A stretch of 48,659 nucleotides of DNA from an uncultured Pelagibacteraceae bacterium (lineage in GTDB: Bacteria; Pseudomonadota; Alphaproteobacteria; Pelagibacterales; Pelagibacteraceae). The position numbers and the translations under genes were made by a program. Positions 35,662 through 44,855 of the stretch are shown here, piece by piece. Positions within the stretch are counted from its first letter, which is position 1; each line of letters starts with the position of its first letter. The notes below the pieces were generated by a model that saw nothing but the letters and a program-made list of their open reading frames with translations, had not been told where the DNA came from and searched no databases. The stretch covers positions 1 to 48,659 of the forward strand of contig CACFJO010000002.1 in the NCBI GenBank assembly GCA_902566675.1. Direction: 5' to 3'.

Positions 35662-36252
35662 TTAAATAGAGCCTTTTGTCGAAGGTATTGAGTTTTTAAT
35701 TCTTTTATCAATCGCTAAAGCATCTTTTAATGATCTAGCTAAACCTTTGTAACACGACTCAATCTTGTGGTGACTATTTTCACCGTAAATATTTTCTATG
35801 TGTAAAGTAACTCCAGCTGATTGTGAAAAAGCTTGGAACCATTCTTTAAACAACTCTGTGTCCATTTCACCAAGTTTCTCAACTGGCAGATTTACTTTCC
35901 AGATTAAATAAGGTCTATTCGATACATCTATTGAGACTCGGCTTAGAGTTTCGTCCATAGGAATCATTGTTGATGCATATCGTGTAATTCCTTTTCGGTT
36001 ACCCGCTGCTTTTTTAATAGCTTCACCTATTGCTATACCTGTATCTTCAGTAGTGTGGTGTAAATCTATGTGTGTGTCACCTTTTGCTTTAATATCTAAG
36101 TCTATAAGAGAGTGCTTTGATAATTGCTCCAACATGTGGTCTAAAAAACCTATTCCAGTTTTAATTTTATATTTTCCTTTACCGTCTAGATTAACCGCGA
36201 CAGAAATACTGGTCTCTTTTGTTTTTCTGACAATTTTTGCTTTTCTGCTCAT
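35662..36252 (-). CDS. hisB: Imidazoleglycerol-phosphate dehydratase HisB
   Basis: HisB dehydrates imidazole glycerol phosphate. The 196-aa protein is monofunctional, with no histidinol-phosphatase domain. It has the manganese-binding repeats: [14 protein letters not shown] near residue 35, [16 protein letters not shown] near 60 and [20 protein letters not shown] near 160. It heads the minus-strand run hisB-hisH-hisA-hisF-hisE and is divergent from hslV with 96 bp between. Confidence 0.97.
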   Translation of the reverse strand: MSRKAKIVRKTKETSISVAVNLDGKGKYKIKTGIGFLDHMLEQLSKHSLIDLDIKAKGDTHIDLHHTTEDTGIAIGEAIKKAAGNRKGITRYASTMIPMDETLSRVSIDVSNRPYLIWKVNLPVEKLGEMDTELFKEWFQAFSQSAGVTLHIENIYGENSHHKIESCYKGLARSLKDALAIDKRIKNSIPSTKGSI

Positions 36253-36348
36253 AAACTGCGCCTGGTTTACCTTTGATATATATTTAAATGGTCATTTTAT
36301 CAATAAATCACTATTGAAGATCTCAAAATAATCTCCACATATAACATC

Positions 36349-36888
36349 ATGAATACAGCTGAAAAATGGCACGGTACTACAATTGTCCTACTTAGGAAGG
36401 GTGGAGAGACCATTGTAGCAGGTGACGGTCAAGTCAGCCTAGGTAATACAGTTTTAAAAAGCAAAGCCAAAAAAGTTAGAAAAATTGAGAGCAGAGGAGT
36501 AATCGCAGGATTTGCTGGATCAACAGCAGATGCTTTGACTTTATTTGAAAGGCTGGAAGCAAAATTAGAAAAACATGCTGGAAACTTACAAAGGGCAGCT
36601 GTGGAGTTAGCTAAGGATTGGAGAAGCGATAAATTTTTGAGAAGATTAGAAGCATTGATGGCAGTAGCAGATAAAGACCATAGCTTTATCATCTCTGGAA
36701 CTGGTGATGTTTTAGAACCTGAAGACGGAATAATTGGAATAGGATCTGGAGGAAATTATGCCCTTGCAGCAGCAAAAGTTTTAATGGAAACTGATATGAA
36801 AGCAGAGGATATAGCAAAGAAAGCATTGAAAGTTGCATCAGATATCTGCGTATTTACTAATAACAATGTAACGATGGAAAAGATTTAA
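36349..36888 (+). CDS. hslV: ATP-dependent protease subunit HslV (ClpQ)
   Basis: HslV is the proteasome-like threonine peptidase of the HslUV heat-shock protease. The 179-aa precursor would be processed before the first threonine of [12 protein letters not shown] to expose it. [13 protein letters not shown] and [17 protein letters not shown] are typical. It overlaps hslU by one base (TAATG). The hisBHAFE-hslVU arrangement, divergent here, is a conserved alphaproteobacterial grouping. Confidence 0.97.
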   Translation: MNTAEKWHGTTIVLLRKGGETIVAGDGQVSLGNTVLKSKAKKVRKIESRGVIAGFAGSTADALTLFERLEAKLEKHAGNLQRAAVELAKDWRSDKFLRRLEALMAVADKDHSFIISGTGDVLEPEDGIIGIGSGGNYALAAAKVLMETDMKAEDIAKKALKVASDICVFTNNNVTMEKI

Positions 36889-38264
36889 TGTCTAAGTCAA
36901 AAAAAGAAACAAATCTTAAATTAGTTAAAGGATCTAAAAACGACAGATCAAAAGTTAGCGCTCTTTCTCCTAGAGAAATAGTTTCTGAGTTAGATAGATA
37001 TGTAATAGGACAAAAAGATGCAAAAAAAGCTGTCGCTGTTGCATTGAGAAATAGGTGGAGGAGACAAGCACTTACTGATGAAATGAGAGATGAAGTTTTA
37101 CCAAAAAATATTCTTATGATTGGTCCGACAGGTGTTGGTAAAACAGAAATTTCAAGAAGACTCTCAAAACTTGCTGAAGCACCATTTATAAAAGTTGAAG
37201 CAACAAGATTTACCGAGGTAGGGTACGTTGGAAGAGATGTAGAACAAATTATAAGGGATTTAATAGAAATAGCTATAGCTATGGAGAGAGAAAGGAAAAG
37301 GAAGGAAGTTAAGGCCAAAGCAGAATTAAAAGCAGAAGAAAAGGTATTAGACGCATTAGTTGGAAATAAAGCAAGTGTTGCTACAAGAGAAAGTTTTAGA
37401 AAAAGACTTAGAAATGGTGATCTTGATGATAACGAAATTGAAATAGAGGTTCAGGATTCATCCTCGGGAATTAAAAGCTTTGAAATTCCAGGAATGCCTG
37501 GAGGAAATGTTGGTATGGTAAACCTAGGAGATATCTTAGGTAAATCTATGGGAGGGAAAAAAGGTAAAAAGAAAAAAATGTCGGTTAAGGAGTCCCATGG
37601 AATTTTAGTGGCTCAGGAATCCGATAAAATGATCGAAGAAGATAAAATTATTAAAGAGGCTAAAAAAGCTACTGAGGAAAATGGAATAGTTTTTTTGGAT
37701 GAGATTGATAAGGTTTCAGCGAGAAGTGACAGAGTGGGTGGTGATGTCTCCAGAGAAGGAGTTCAAAGAGACTTGTTACCATTAATTGAAGGAACAACAG
37801 TAAGTACTAAGCACGGTCCAATTAAAACTGATCATATTTTATTTATTGCTTCAGGAGCTTTCCAATTAGCAAAACCATCTGATCTGCTTCCAGAATTACA
37901 AGGAAGATTACCAATCAGAGTGGAATTGAATGCTTTAAATGAGGATGATTTTAAAAGAATTCTAAAAGAGCCAGACAATAGTTTAATCAAACAATACAAA
38001 GCTCTTTTAAAAACTGAAGATGTAAATCTTGAATTTTCAAATGATGGCATAGACATGCTTGCAAAAATAGCTGCAGAAGTAAATTCATCGGTTGAAAATA
38101 TTGGAGCAAGGAGACTTCATACTATTATAGAGAAAGTATTGGACGATACCAGTTTCAACGCCACAGATAAATCTGGACAAACAATCATGGTAAATAAAGA
38201 ATTTGTTCAAGACAATTTAGGTGATTTAGTTAAAGATACTGATCTATCAAAATTTATATTATAA
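36888..38264 (+). CDS. hslU: ATP-dependent protease ATPase subunit HslU (ClpY)
   Basis: HslU unfolds substrates and feeds them to HslV. The 458-aa AAA+ protein has [25 protein letters not shown] near residue 25 (in pieces [10 protein letters not shown] and [14 protein letters not shown]), Walker [15 protein letters not shown] near 82, [14 protein letters not shown], Walker [12 protein letters not shown] near 270, and [15 protein letters not shown] near 410. The C-terminus LSKFIL matches the tail that docks into HslV. Confidence 0.97.
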   Translation: MSKSKKETNLKLVKGSKNDRSKVSALSPREIVSELDRYVIGQKDAKKAVAVALRNRWRRQALTDEMRDEVLPKNILMIGPTGVGKTEISRRLSKLAEAPFIKVEATRFTEVGYVGRDVEQIIRDLIEIAIAMERERKRKEVKAKAELKAEEKVLDALVGNKASVATRESFRKRLRNGDLDDNEIEIEVQDSSSGIKSFEIPGMPGGNVGMVNLGDILGKSMGGKKGKKKKMSVKESHGILVAQESDKMIEEDKIIKEAKKATEENGIVFLDEIDKVSARSDRVGGDVSREGVQRDLLPLIEGTTVSTKHGPIKTDHILFIASGAFQLAKPSDLLPELQGRLPIRVELNALNEDDFKRILKEPDNSLIKQYKALLKTEDVNLEFSNDGIDMLAKIAAEVNSSVENIGARRLHTIIEKVLDDTSFNATDKSGQTIMVNKEFVQDNLGDLVKDTDLSKFIL

Positions 38265-38675
38265 ATCTCTTAATTTTACTAAAATTGCACCTTCTCCACC
38301 ATCTTTAAGATCAGCATCATTAATAGAAATAATTAATTTATTCAGCTCGACATCAGATCTGATAAATTCTGGAACAGAAAATTTTAGTTTACCAAAATCT
38401 TTTGAAATATAGGCATCTTTATCACTTGTAGAATGTATTCCTTTGCCTGTGATTAATAATAGTTCTTTAAATCTATTCTCAATACAGAAAAACAATACTT
38501 CTCTCACCTTTTTATTAGCGTCTTCTAACGTGTAACCATGAAGATCAAATTTAAATCTTTCTTTTCTTATTTTTTTTTTATTATTTCTATCTTTATCGTA
38601 AATATCGGATGGGTCTTTTATGTAGTCTTCCCAAGTTTTTTTATCTTCTTCGGAAAGACCTTTTCTTTTAATCAC
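38259..38675 (-). CDS. Smr-domain protein
   Basis: The 138-aa protein has a charged N-terminal segment (1-45) and a C-terminal Smr domain. [14 protein letters not shown] is near residue 45, [10 protein letters not shown] near 75, and a terminal [10 protein letters not shown] matches the glycine-rich end. Smr domains have nicking-endonuclease or RNA-related activity. The DLHG and TGKG signatures are intact. It overlaps the 3' end of hslU by 6 bp and its start overlaps the Tim44-like gene stop. Confidence 0.9.
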   Translation of the reverse strand: MIKRKGLSEEDKKTWEDYIKDPSDIYDKDRNNKKKIRKERFKFDLHGYTLEDANKKVREVLFFCIENRFKELLLITGKGIHSTSDKDAYISKDFGKLKFSVPEFIRSDVELNKLIISINDADLKDGGEGAILVKLRDL

Positions 38676-39274
38676 TGGCTGATAATTTCAGATAAATACC
38701 AATTTGGGCTTTTATTATTAATATTTTTTGTAAATTTCCAACTATCAGTTACAAATTTAATTTTATCAGGATTTCCTTCAATTATTTTATTGTCTTTATC
38801 TCTCTTTACAGAAATTACTTCAGCAACAAATTTTACTGTTGCGAAAATATTGTCTTTAATTTTTTCATACTTTTCAACTGAAGACTCTTTTACTCCTATA
38901 AATGTAAATTCTGATTTTATATTCTCTTTGTTTCTTACTTTAATAGCTTCTGAAAAATTTGAAAACATATTAGACGAGAGTAAGGCTTTTAACTTTATTA
39001 AGTCTCCATTGGCAAATGAGGTTAAAATACTTTCGTAAGCTATTTCAGCACCTTTTAAAAACTCTTTTTTATTTTTTCCCTCTAAAACATCAAAGTCTTG
39101 CTTAACTGGTTCTGCATCTTGTTTTGAAATACTAAAATTTTTTTCAGCAAAATTAGGGTATACTTTGGACTCGTGGCCGGTTTTTCTACCTAAAATGCTT
39201 CTTAGTCTTAAGATGATAAATCCTGCTATCATTCCTAATAAAATTATATCTAAATATCCAAAACTATTACTCAT
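38672..39274 (-). CDS. Tim44-like domain protein, membrane anchored
   Basis: The 200-aa protein has one N-terminal transmembrane helix (about 6-24, YLDIILLGMIAGFIILRL), then a charged linker. A Tim44/MRPL45-type alpha+beta domain follows, with FLKGAEIAYESILTSFANGDLIKLKALL (in parts FLKGAEIAYESIL and FANGDLIKLKALL) and a final KSPNWYLSEI. This is the bacterial Tim44-like family common near the origin in alphaproteobacteria. The start is ATG at 39274, six codons inside a longer frame, as this begins just before the membrane helix. It is divergent from fxsA with 44 bp between the starts. Confidence 0.85.
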   Translation of the reverse strand: MSNSFGYLDIILLGMIAGFIILRLRSILGRKTGHESKVYPNFAEKNFSISKQDAEPVKQDFDVLEGKNKKEFLKGAEIAYESILTSFANGDLIKLKALLSSNMFSNFSEAIKVRNKENIKSEFTFIGVKESSVEKYEKIKDNIFATVKFVAEVISVKRDKDNKIIEGNPDKIKFVTDSWKFTKNINNKSPNWYLSEIISQ

Positions 39275-39318
39275 AATTTGATAAATATACATGAATAATA
39301 TAATTTTGTATCAGACAA

Positions 39319-39738
39319 ATGAACACATTTTTCATAATTTTTATTGTTTTACCGACCTTAGAAATATTCCTAATGATAAAAATAGGTGCGAAAATTGGTG
39401 CTCTATACACAATAGGTCTTATTTTTTTGACTGCAATAATTGGTATTTCATATGCCAGATTTCAAGGAATAAAGATTTTAAAATCAGGTTTATTAAATTT
39501 GTATCAAAATAAAGCTCCAGTATTTGAAATAATATCTGGAGCATCTGTTGCTATAGCTTCTTTATTACTAATTATTCCAGGTTTCTTTACAGACACAATT
39601 GGCTTTTTGTTACTATTTCCATTAACAAGAAATATTTTTTTAAAGAACGTTCTTAAAGAAAAAAACAATATTTCTGAAAAAGGGAATAATAATACTATTG
39701 ATGGCGAAATTGTAGATAAGAAAAAAGATGAATTATAA
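39319..39738 (+). CDS. FxsA-family membrane protein
   Basis: The 139-aa protein has about three or four hydrophobic segments and the FxsA pattern: PTLEIFLMIKIGAKIGA at the start, then ISYARFQGIKIL and LLLIIPGFFTDTIGFLLLFP. The C-terminal tail is short and charged. E. coli FxsA affects phage exclusion; its true role is unknown. It overlaps the SecB-like gene by 11 bp. Confidence 0.9.
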   Translation: MNTFFIIFIVLPTLEIFLMIKIGAKIGALYTIGLIFLTAIIGISYARFQGIKILKSGLLNLYQNKAPVFEIISGASVAIASLLLIIPGFFTDTIGFLLLFPLTRNIFLKNVLKEKNNISEKGNNNTIDGEIVDKKKDEL

Positions 39739-40147
39739 GATTATAGGAAAATATATTAAGGAACTCAATTTCAACATTCCTAATCCAAAAACCTTTTTTT
39801 TGCTTTCAAAGGATATTGAGAATTACAAAATCAATATTGATATACAAAGCAATCAAGTGAAACAAAATATTATTGAGGTTTTAACTTCTCTAAAATTAAA
39901 ATCAAAGAAACAGGAATTTGAAAAAATAAAAACAGAAATAGTTTTTGCAACTATTGTAGAACTTTCAAATGATAAACTTGAAAAAAAAGAAATTGAAAAT
40001 ATAGTATTAGTTGATGTGCCCTCTAAGGTTTATGGGGAGATCAGAAAAATATTTATAAATTTATTTGAAAACTCAGGTTTTAAAGATATAAAAATAGGTG
40101 AAAACGTAGATTTTCAAAAACTTTATGATTTAAGAAGAGTTCAGTAA
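39728..40147 (+). CDS. SecB-like preprotein chaperone (divergent)
   Basis: The 139-aa protein is the length of SecB (about 150). It has the characteristic early YIKELNFNIPNP, the beta-strand KINIDIQSNQV, and a C-terminal end with NVDFQKLYDLR, the usual NFDALY region. SecB keeps secretory proteins unfolded for SecA. The central cysteine/LLYPYxR segment is strongly diverged here (VDVPSKVYGEIRK). Identity is thus by gross pattern plus position between fxsA and dnaQ, the place of secB in alphaproteobacteria. Confidence 0.78.
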   Translation: MNYKIIGKYIKELNFNIPNPKTFFLLSKDIENYKINIDIQSNQVKQNIIEVLTSLKLKSKKQEFEKIKTEIVFATIVELSNDKLEKKEIENIVLVDVPSKVYGEIRKIFINLFENSGFKDIKIGENVDFQKLYDLRRVQ

Positions 40148-40800
40148 TAATTTTTTTTAAGCTCTTTTTTTAAAAATGCCTTATGACTTTTAATTTCTGA
40201 ATTGGGTATATTTAATATCATTTTGTTATAATTATTTTTATTCAATGAATTAGATAGATTATTATTAGTTGATAAATTTAGCTTTGGTTCTTTAACATCA
40301 AGCAAGTTAATATAAACTTCCCGTAATAACTCACAGTCTAGTAGAGCATTATGTTTCGTTCTTCTTGAGATATCGATGTTGAATCTTTTACAAAGTGCAT
40401 CTAATGAATTAGATGTGCCTGGAAATTTGTTTCTAGCTATTTCAAGAGAGTCTATTACTAATTTTTTATCGATTGGAGACTTTTTAATATAATTTAACTC
40501 TCCATTTAAGAAACTTAGATCAAATATAGCATTATGAATTATTATTTTTTTTCCTTGGATAAATCTTAAGAAATCATCTGCAATTTTATCAAATGTGTCC
40601 TTATCACTTAAAAACTTTTCAGTAAAACCATGTATCTTAAACGCGTCCTCAGGAATATCTCTTTTTGGATTAATTAATTGATGAAAAACTTTTCCTGTAG
40701 GAATTAAATCTTGTGTCTCAATACAGGCTACTTCTACGATTTTATGACCTTTATCAAAGGATAATCCGGTTGTTTCGGTGTCTAAGAAAACTTCATACAT
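40141..40800 (-). CDS. dnaQ: DNA polymerase III epsilon subunit (3'-5' proofreading exonuclease)
   Basis: Epsilon proofreads for the replicative polymerase. The 219-aa DEDDh exonuclease has Exo I in FLDTETTGLSF at 5-15, Exo II with HNAIFDLSFLNGEL near residue 95, and Exo III in RRTKHNALLDCELLREVY near 150, with catalytic His and Asp. The C-terminal tail, which binds the alpha subunit, is present but diverged. It overlaps the coaE gene by 8 bp. Confidence 0.95.
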   Translation of the reverse strand: MYEVFLDTETTGLSFDKGHKIVEVACIETQDLIPTGKVFHQLINPKRDIPEDAFKIHGFTEKFLSDKDTFDKIADDFLRFIQGKKIIIHNAIFDLSFLNGELNYIKKSPIDKKLVIDSLEIARNKFPGTSNSLDALCKRFNIDISRRTKHNALLDCELLREVYINLLDVKEPKLNLSTNNNLSNSLNKNNYNKMILNIPNSEIKSHKAFLKKELKKNYY

Positions 40801-41356
40801 AGTTATTTATTATATCTGATAAGCTCTTTTTTAATACGCTTAAATTTTTATTGTTAACAATTATGTGATCACAAAATTTAATCTTTTTATTTACACTCAA
40901 CTGCCTTTTGTTAAGAATTTGAAAAAGTTTTTCATTACCTCCTTTAAGTTTAAACCTTCTTAACCTTGTTCTCCTTTTTGCTTTTATAAAAAGGATGACA
41001 TCAAATCTTTTCATAAGTTTACTTTCTATTAGTAAAGGTATCTCGAAAAATACAAATTTTTTCTTTTCATATTTTTTGGAGAATTTAAGCATTTCTTTAC
41101 GAACTATTGGATGGATAATTTGTTCCAACCTTTTTATGTAAGATTTGTTAGTCAATATTTTATTTCTAATTTCTTTCTTAATATTTTGTAAGCTTTTAAT
41201 TTTAAATTTGTTTGAAATTATTTTTTTAAATTTTTTTGTTGAATAAATTTTTTTTACCACTTTATCAGCACTGAAAAGAGGGCCTCTCTTGAAAGAGAGC
41301 ATTTTACTTGCCGTTGTTTTTCCTGAAGACAGTGAGCCAGTTATTCCAATTTTCAT
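40793..41356 (-). CDS. coaE: Dephospho-CoA kinase CoaE
   Basis: CoaE phosphorylates dephospho-CoA, the last step of coenzyme A synthesis. The 187-aa P-loop kinase has GSLSSGKTTASKML at 6-19, FSADKVVKKIY near 33, LEQIIHPIVRKEM near 80 and EIPLLIES near 105. It lies in the maf-aroE-coaE-dnaQ run, conserved near the origin of alphaproteobacteria. Confidence 0.96.
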   Translation of the reverse strand: MKIGITGSLSSGKTTASKMLSFKRGPLFSADKVVKKIYSTKKFKKIISNKFKIKSLQNIKKEIRNKILTNKSYIKRLEQIIHPIVRKEMLKFSKKYEKKKFVFFEIPLLIESKLMKRFDVILFIKAKRRTRLRRFKLKGGNEKLFQILNKRQLSVNKKIKFCDHIIVNNKNLSVLKKSLSDIINNYV

Positions 41357-42180
41357 GATTTAAGTTTAGATTTTAAAACATCAATTAATTTTTGATCAAT
41401 TTCTGGATTTATTTTATTCCATAAATAAAAAGCTTTTTGGCCTTGATAAATGAACATATCAAGCCCATTAAAAACTTTTGCATCTTTTTCCTTTAAATAT
41501 TTTAAAGTTTTTGTTTCCAATGGATTGTAAATTGTATCAATAAAAATTAAATCTTTTTTAACATCTTTAAAATCGAAATCGAATTCTTCCCCGTTTTTTA
41601 GGCCAAGACTTGTTGCATTAATAATTATATCGTAATTTTTTACTTCCTGATATAGATCCTTCCACTCAACTATATTTAAGTTATTAAATTTTTTTTTTAA
41701 AAAAAAACATTTTTCCATTGTCCTATTGGTTATTGAAATACTCCTAAAATCAGATTTTTTTAGAGATAAGATAACTGAAGGAGAAACTCCGCCAGCTCCA
41801 ATAATTAGAGCTTTTTTTCTATGTGCGCCGTCTACTTCTTTTAAGTATGCAGCTTGTAAACCAAACACGTCGGTATTTTCACCTATGACTTTTTTATCTT
41901 TATCGTCAAAATAAACAGTATTAACAGAACTTGTTCTTTGAGCATCATTAATTAACAAATCAATATGAGAAACTATTTTTTGTTTGTAAGGTAAAGTTAC
42001 ATTAATTCCTTTTAAATCTTTGCTTTTAATTTTGTCGATAATATTTGGCAATTCGCTATCCTTTATGTCAATAATTGAATAATTTGCATCTATTTTGTAT
42101 TTCTTAAACCAGTAATTGTGAAGAACTGGTGACAATGAATGTTTAATCGGATTTCCTATTATTCCAAATTTTTTTGTCAT
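41353..42180 (-). CDS. aroE: Shikimate dehydrogenase AroE
   Basis: AroE reduces 3-dehydroshikimate with NADPH. The 275-aa protein opens FGIIGNPIKHSLSPVLHN (substrate-binding serines). It has GINVTLPYKQKIV near residue 60 with the catalytic Lys, IGAGGVSPSVILSL near 128 for NADP, and the NRT motif near 150. NATSLGLKNGEEF is also present. It overlaps maf and coaE by 4 bp each. Confidence 0.97.
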   Translation of the reverse strand: MTKKFGIIGNPIKHSLSPVLHNYWFKKYKIDANYSIIDIKDSELPNIIDKIKSKDLKGINVTLPYKQKIVSHIDLLINDAQRTSSVNTVYFDDKDKKVIGENTDVFGLQAAYLKEVDGAHRKKALIIGAGGVSPSVILSLKKSDFRSISITNRTMEKCFFLKKKFNNLNIVEWKDLYQEVKNYDIIINATSLGLKNGEEFDFDFKDVKKDLIFIDTIYNPLETKTLKYLKEKDAKVFNGLDMFIYQGQKAFYLWNKINPEIDQKLIDVLKSKLKS

Positions 42181-42761
42181 TTGTTGTATTTATTAATATA
42201 GTTCATTATATCTTTTATAGGCAAACCCATAATTGAGTTTTGATCACCTTTTATATATTCAAATAATTCCATTCCTTCAGCTTCTACTTGATAAACACCA
42301 TAGTCCAGTAAAGTTTGTGTTTTAATTTTATTTAAATAAACCAAAAGTTGTTCCTCAGAAAAATTTTTCATTTTCAACTCTGAGGGCTCAGTATGATTCC
42401 AAACCATGGAACCGTTTTTAGAGATGCACACAGAGCTAATTAGAAAATGTACGGAATTGTTTAGTTTTTTTAAAATTCGTAAAGCTTCATCTCTTGTTCT
42501 TGGTTTATTAATTAACTCATTATTTAAAGATATAACACTATCTGCGCCTAGAACTAATTTATTAGGATTTTGACCACTTACTTTAGTAGATTTTATTTCT
42601 GCTAAATTTTTTGAAATTAACAAAGGATCGGCTCCCTCAGCAAGCAATGAATTTTTTATTTCGTCCTCATCTACATTTGAAACAATAACTTCACATTCAA
42701 TATTATGATCATCTAAAATTTTTTTCCTTACACCACTTTTAGAAGCTAAAATAATCTTCAT
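42177..42761 (-). CDS. maf: Maf-like nucleotide pyrophosphatase
   Basis: The 194-aa protein opens with ILASKSGVRKKIL (the family's LASxSxxR) and has VLGADSVISL near residue 68, TRDEALRILKKL and DYGVYQVEAEGMELFEYIKGDQNSIMGLPI (in parts YQVEAEGMELFEYI and GDQNSIMGLPI). Maf proteins hydrolyse modified nucleoside triphosphates; which ones cannot be told. It overlaps ppsR and aroE by 4 bp. Confidence 0.95.
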   Translation of the reverse strand: MKIILASKSGVRKKILDDHNIECEVIVSNVDEDEIKNSLLAEGADPLLISKNLAEIKSTKVSGQNPNKLVLGADSVISLNNELINKPRTRDEALRILKKLNNSVHFLISSVCISKNGSMVWNHTEPSELKMKNFSEEQLLVYLNKIKTQTLLDYGVYQVEAEGMELFEYIKGDQNSIMGLPIKDIMNYINKYNK

Positions 42762-43576
42762 TTATTCTTTTTTATTTCGATTATTTTCAAAATAGATGCA
42801 GCTGTTTCTTCAACAGATTTTCTCGTCACATCAATTATTGGCCAATTGTTCTTTTTAAAAAGACTCTTTGAATCATCTACTTCTTTTCTTATAAAATTAA
42901 TGTCAGTATATTCTTTTAGTTTATGATCTTTCATTATTGCCACCCTATTTCTTCTAATATCCGCTAATCTCTCAGGGTCTGCTACTAGACCTACAACACA
43001 AACTTTTTTATTTTCTAGAATATCTTTAGGAACCTTATTTTTTAATACTAAAGGTATATTTATCGTTTTATAACCTCTGTTGGCTAAATAAATGGATGTT
43101 GGGGTTTTGCTTGTTCTACTTACCCCAAGCAAGATTACATCAGCATTATTTATGTCGTCAACTCTCTTGCCATCATCATGGGACATCGTAAATTGTATAG
43201 CCTCTATCCTTTTATAGTAATCATCATCCAAAACATGTTGGGCACTTGGCTTGTGAATTGCTTTTTGATTCAATAACTTTGAAAAGCTTAATATTAAATT
43301 TCCTAAAATACCAAAACAAGGAACTTTATTAGAATTGCTTTGATTTGAAATATATTTAGCGAGTTTAGTCTCAACTATTGTATATAAAATTAAAGGATTT
43401 TCTCGGTTAATGCATTCTTTGATGATTTTGTCTATTTGTTGTTCTGTCCTTACAAAAGCAAATTCCTTTTTCTCGTAATCGAAATTAGAAAATTGTGACT
43501 TTAATGATAAAAATATTCTATCTAAAGTTTCCCCTGTGGAGTCAGACACAAGATATACATTGTATTTTTCGTTCAT
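42758..43576 (-). CDS. Pyruvate phosphate dikinase/PEP synthase regulatory kinase-phosphatase (DUF299/PpsR-type)
   Basis: The 272-aa protein has the family's opening YLVSDSTGETLDRI and the phosphate-binding loop GVSRTSKTPTSIYLANRG near residue 150. These bifunctional regulators phosphorylate and dephosphorylate the active-site threonine of PPDK or PEP synthase. The family includes Rickettsia RP001, which flanks the replication origin beside hemE. Its upstream gap to hemE is the origin candidate in this window. Confidence 0.94.
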   Translation of the reverse strand: MNEKYNVYLVSDSTGETLDRIFLSLKSQFSNFDYEKKEFAFVRTEQQIDKIIKECINRENPLILYTIVETKLAKYISNQSNSNKVPCFGILGNLILSFSKLLNQKAIHKPSAQHVLDDDYYKRIEAIQFTMSHDDGKRVDDINNADVILLGVSRTSKTPTSIYLANRGYKTINIPLVLKNKVPKDILENKKVCVVGLVADPERLADIRRNRVAIMKDHKLKEYTDINFIRKEVDDSKSLFKKNNWPIIDVTRKSVEETAASILKIIEIKKNK

Positions 43577-43850
43577 AAATTTGTTAATAAATAAATGATA
43601 AATATCTCTTTTTCACTCCTTTAAATTAAGACAATATTAAAGTTAACATTAATTAACATCATTTATACATTTTGTTCATTGTTGATAATGTTGTTTTACT
43701 AATGTTTATAGTATTAATAAAGTCCTCAAATAAAGGGATTTTTTTAAAATTTAATAGAATTAGATATGTATAAGATATGTATAAATAATTATATAAGCAA
43801 TAAACAGGGCCTACTTATAATAATAACTTTAAAAAATAATTTTATTTAAT
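43577..43850. other. Candidate chromosomal replication origin (oriC) between ppsR and hemE
   Basis: This 274-bp non-coding gap is the largest in the window. It separates divergent gene blocks that point away from it, as expected for leading-strand bias. It has TTAACAT at 43643-43649 and 43653-43659 (10-bp period). It has TGTTGATAA at 43680-43688, one mismatch from the DnaA box on the minus strand. TTATACATT is at 43663-43671, and a perfect tandem 11-bp repeat is at 43762-43783. That repeat contains two copies of TTATACATA on the minus strand, one mismatch from TTATNCACA. Caulobacter and Rickettsia origins are known to lie between an RP001 homologue and hemE. Function is inferred. Confidence 0.75.
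43762..43783. repeat. Tandem 11-bp direct repeat in the oriC candidate
   Basis: Two perfect adjacent copies of AGATATGTATA occupy 43762-43772 and 43773-43783, followed by more A/T. Each contains the DnaA-box-like 9-mer TTATACATA on the opposite strand. Short tandem AT-rich repeats next to DnaA sites are typical of duplex-unwinding elements. Confidence 0.9.
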
Positions 43851-44855
43851 ATGAGTAATCTTAAAGAAATACTTTTAAAAAAAAAATGTTGTAAATCTAT
43901 TTGGTTTATGAGACAAGCGGGAAGATATCTCCCAGAATTTAGGAAAATTAGATCAAAGAATGAAAACTTCATTGAACTTTGTTTGAACGCTGAATTAAGT
44001 TCCGAAATCACACTTCAGCCAATAAAAAGATTTAATTTAGATTCAGCTATAATTTTTTCTGATATTTTAATGGTACCTTATGCCTTGGGTCAAAAAGTAG
44101 ATTTTATAAAAAATAAAGGTCCAAAATTAGAAAAATTTAACTATGAAAAATTTTCCAATAACAACGTAGAAAAATTTACCAAACAACTTGCCCCTGTATA
44201 TGAAGCAATTCGAATAACTCGAAAGAAACTAGATAAAAAAAAATCACTAATATCTTTTGTTGGTGGGCCCTGGACGATATTATTTTATATGATGAATATG
44301 AATCAAAATAGACAAGAGTTTGATTTTTTAGAGCTAGAAAATAAAAATTTTGAGTTTATTTTAAATGATCTTATAGAATACTTGTGTATTCATATCGAAA
44401 ATCAAATAAATGCTGGTGCTGATGTAGTTCAAATTTTCGACTCCTGGGCTGGATTATTGCCCGAAAAAAAACTGAAAGATTTTTGTTTTAAACCAAACGC
44501 AGAAATTGTAAAATTTTGTAAATCAAATAAAATCCCAAATATTTGCTTTCCTAAAGGCATTAAAGAGAAATATGTAGATTTTAACATGTTTGTGAAACCA
44601 GATTGTATCAACTTAGATTCGTACATTGATCCCGTTTGGGCTAGTCAAAAACTAAAAGATGTGGTCATCCAAGGTGGATTAGATCCTAATATGTTATTAA
44701 AAACTGAGGAAGAAATGTTTAAAGGAGCGACTAAATATATTAAAGCTTTTCGTGATATTCCTTATGTTTTTAATTTAGGTCACGGGTTACTTCCACAAAC
44801 AGATCCTGTTAGAGTAGGAAAACTTATTAATTTTTATAGGAATTTCAATGGATAA
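43851..44855 (+). CDS. hemE: Uroporphyrinogen decarboxylase HemE
   Basis: HemE turns uroporphyrinogen III into coproporphyrinogen III in haem synthesis. The 334-aa TIM barrel has the signature IWFMRQAGRYLPEFR near residue 17 and the catalytic-site aspartate in IIFSDILMVPYALG near 73, then GGPWTI near 138 and FNLGHGLLPQTDPVRV near 300. It heads hemE-hemH-hemJ, overlaps hemH by 8 bp, and flanks the oriC candidate. No Shine-Dalgarno sequence is visible before its ATG. Confidence 0.97.
   Translation: MSNLKEILLKKKCCKSIWFMRQAGRYLPEFRKIRSKNENFIELCLNAELSSEITLQPIKRFNLDSAIIFSDILMVPYALGQKVDFIKNKGPKLEKFNYEKFSNNNVEKFTKQLAPVYEAIRITRKKLDKKKSLISFVGGPWTILFYMMNMNQNRQEFDFLELENKNFEFILNDLIEYLCIHIENQINAGADVVQIFDSWAGLLPEKKLKDFCFKPNAEIVKFCKSNKIPNICFPKGIKEKYVDFNMFVKPDCINLDSYIDPVWASQKLKDVVIQGGLDPNMLLKTEEEMFKGATKYIKAFRDIPYVFNLGHGLLPQTDPVRVGKLINFYRNFNG

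Noticed and set aside
36311-36345. Possible sigma-32 promoter before hslV (ATTGAAG ... CCACATATA).
   Set aside because: The -35 lacks CTTG and the spacing is about 2 bp too long; the resemblance is too weak.
38538-39038. A 166-codon open frame on the plus strand.
   Set aside because: It is antisense to the Smr and Tim44-like genes, with low-complexity Phe/Leu/Ser content typical of reversed lysine-rich coding DNA.
43622-43660. Several TTAA tetramers in the oriC candidate that resemble CtrA boxes (TTAA-N7-TTAA).
   Set aside because: Measured spacings are N2, N6 and N8, not N7, and TTAA is frequent in AT-rich DNA. I make no CtrA claim.
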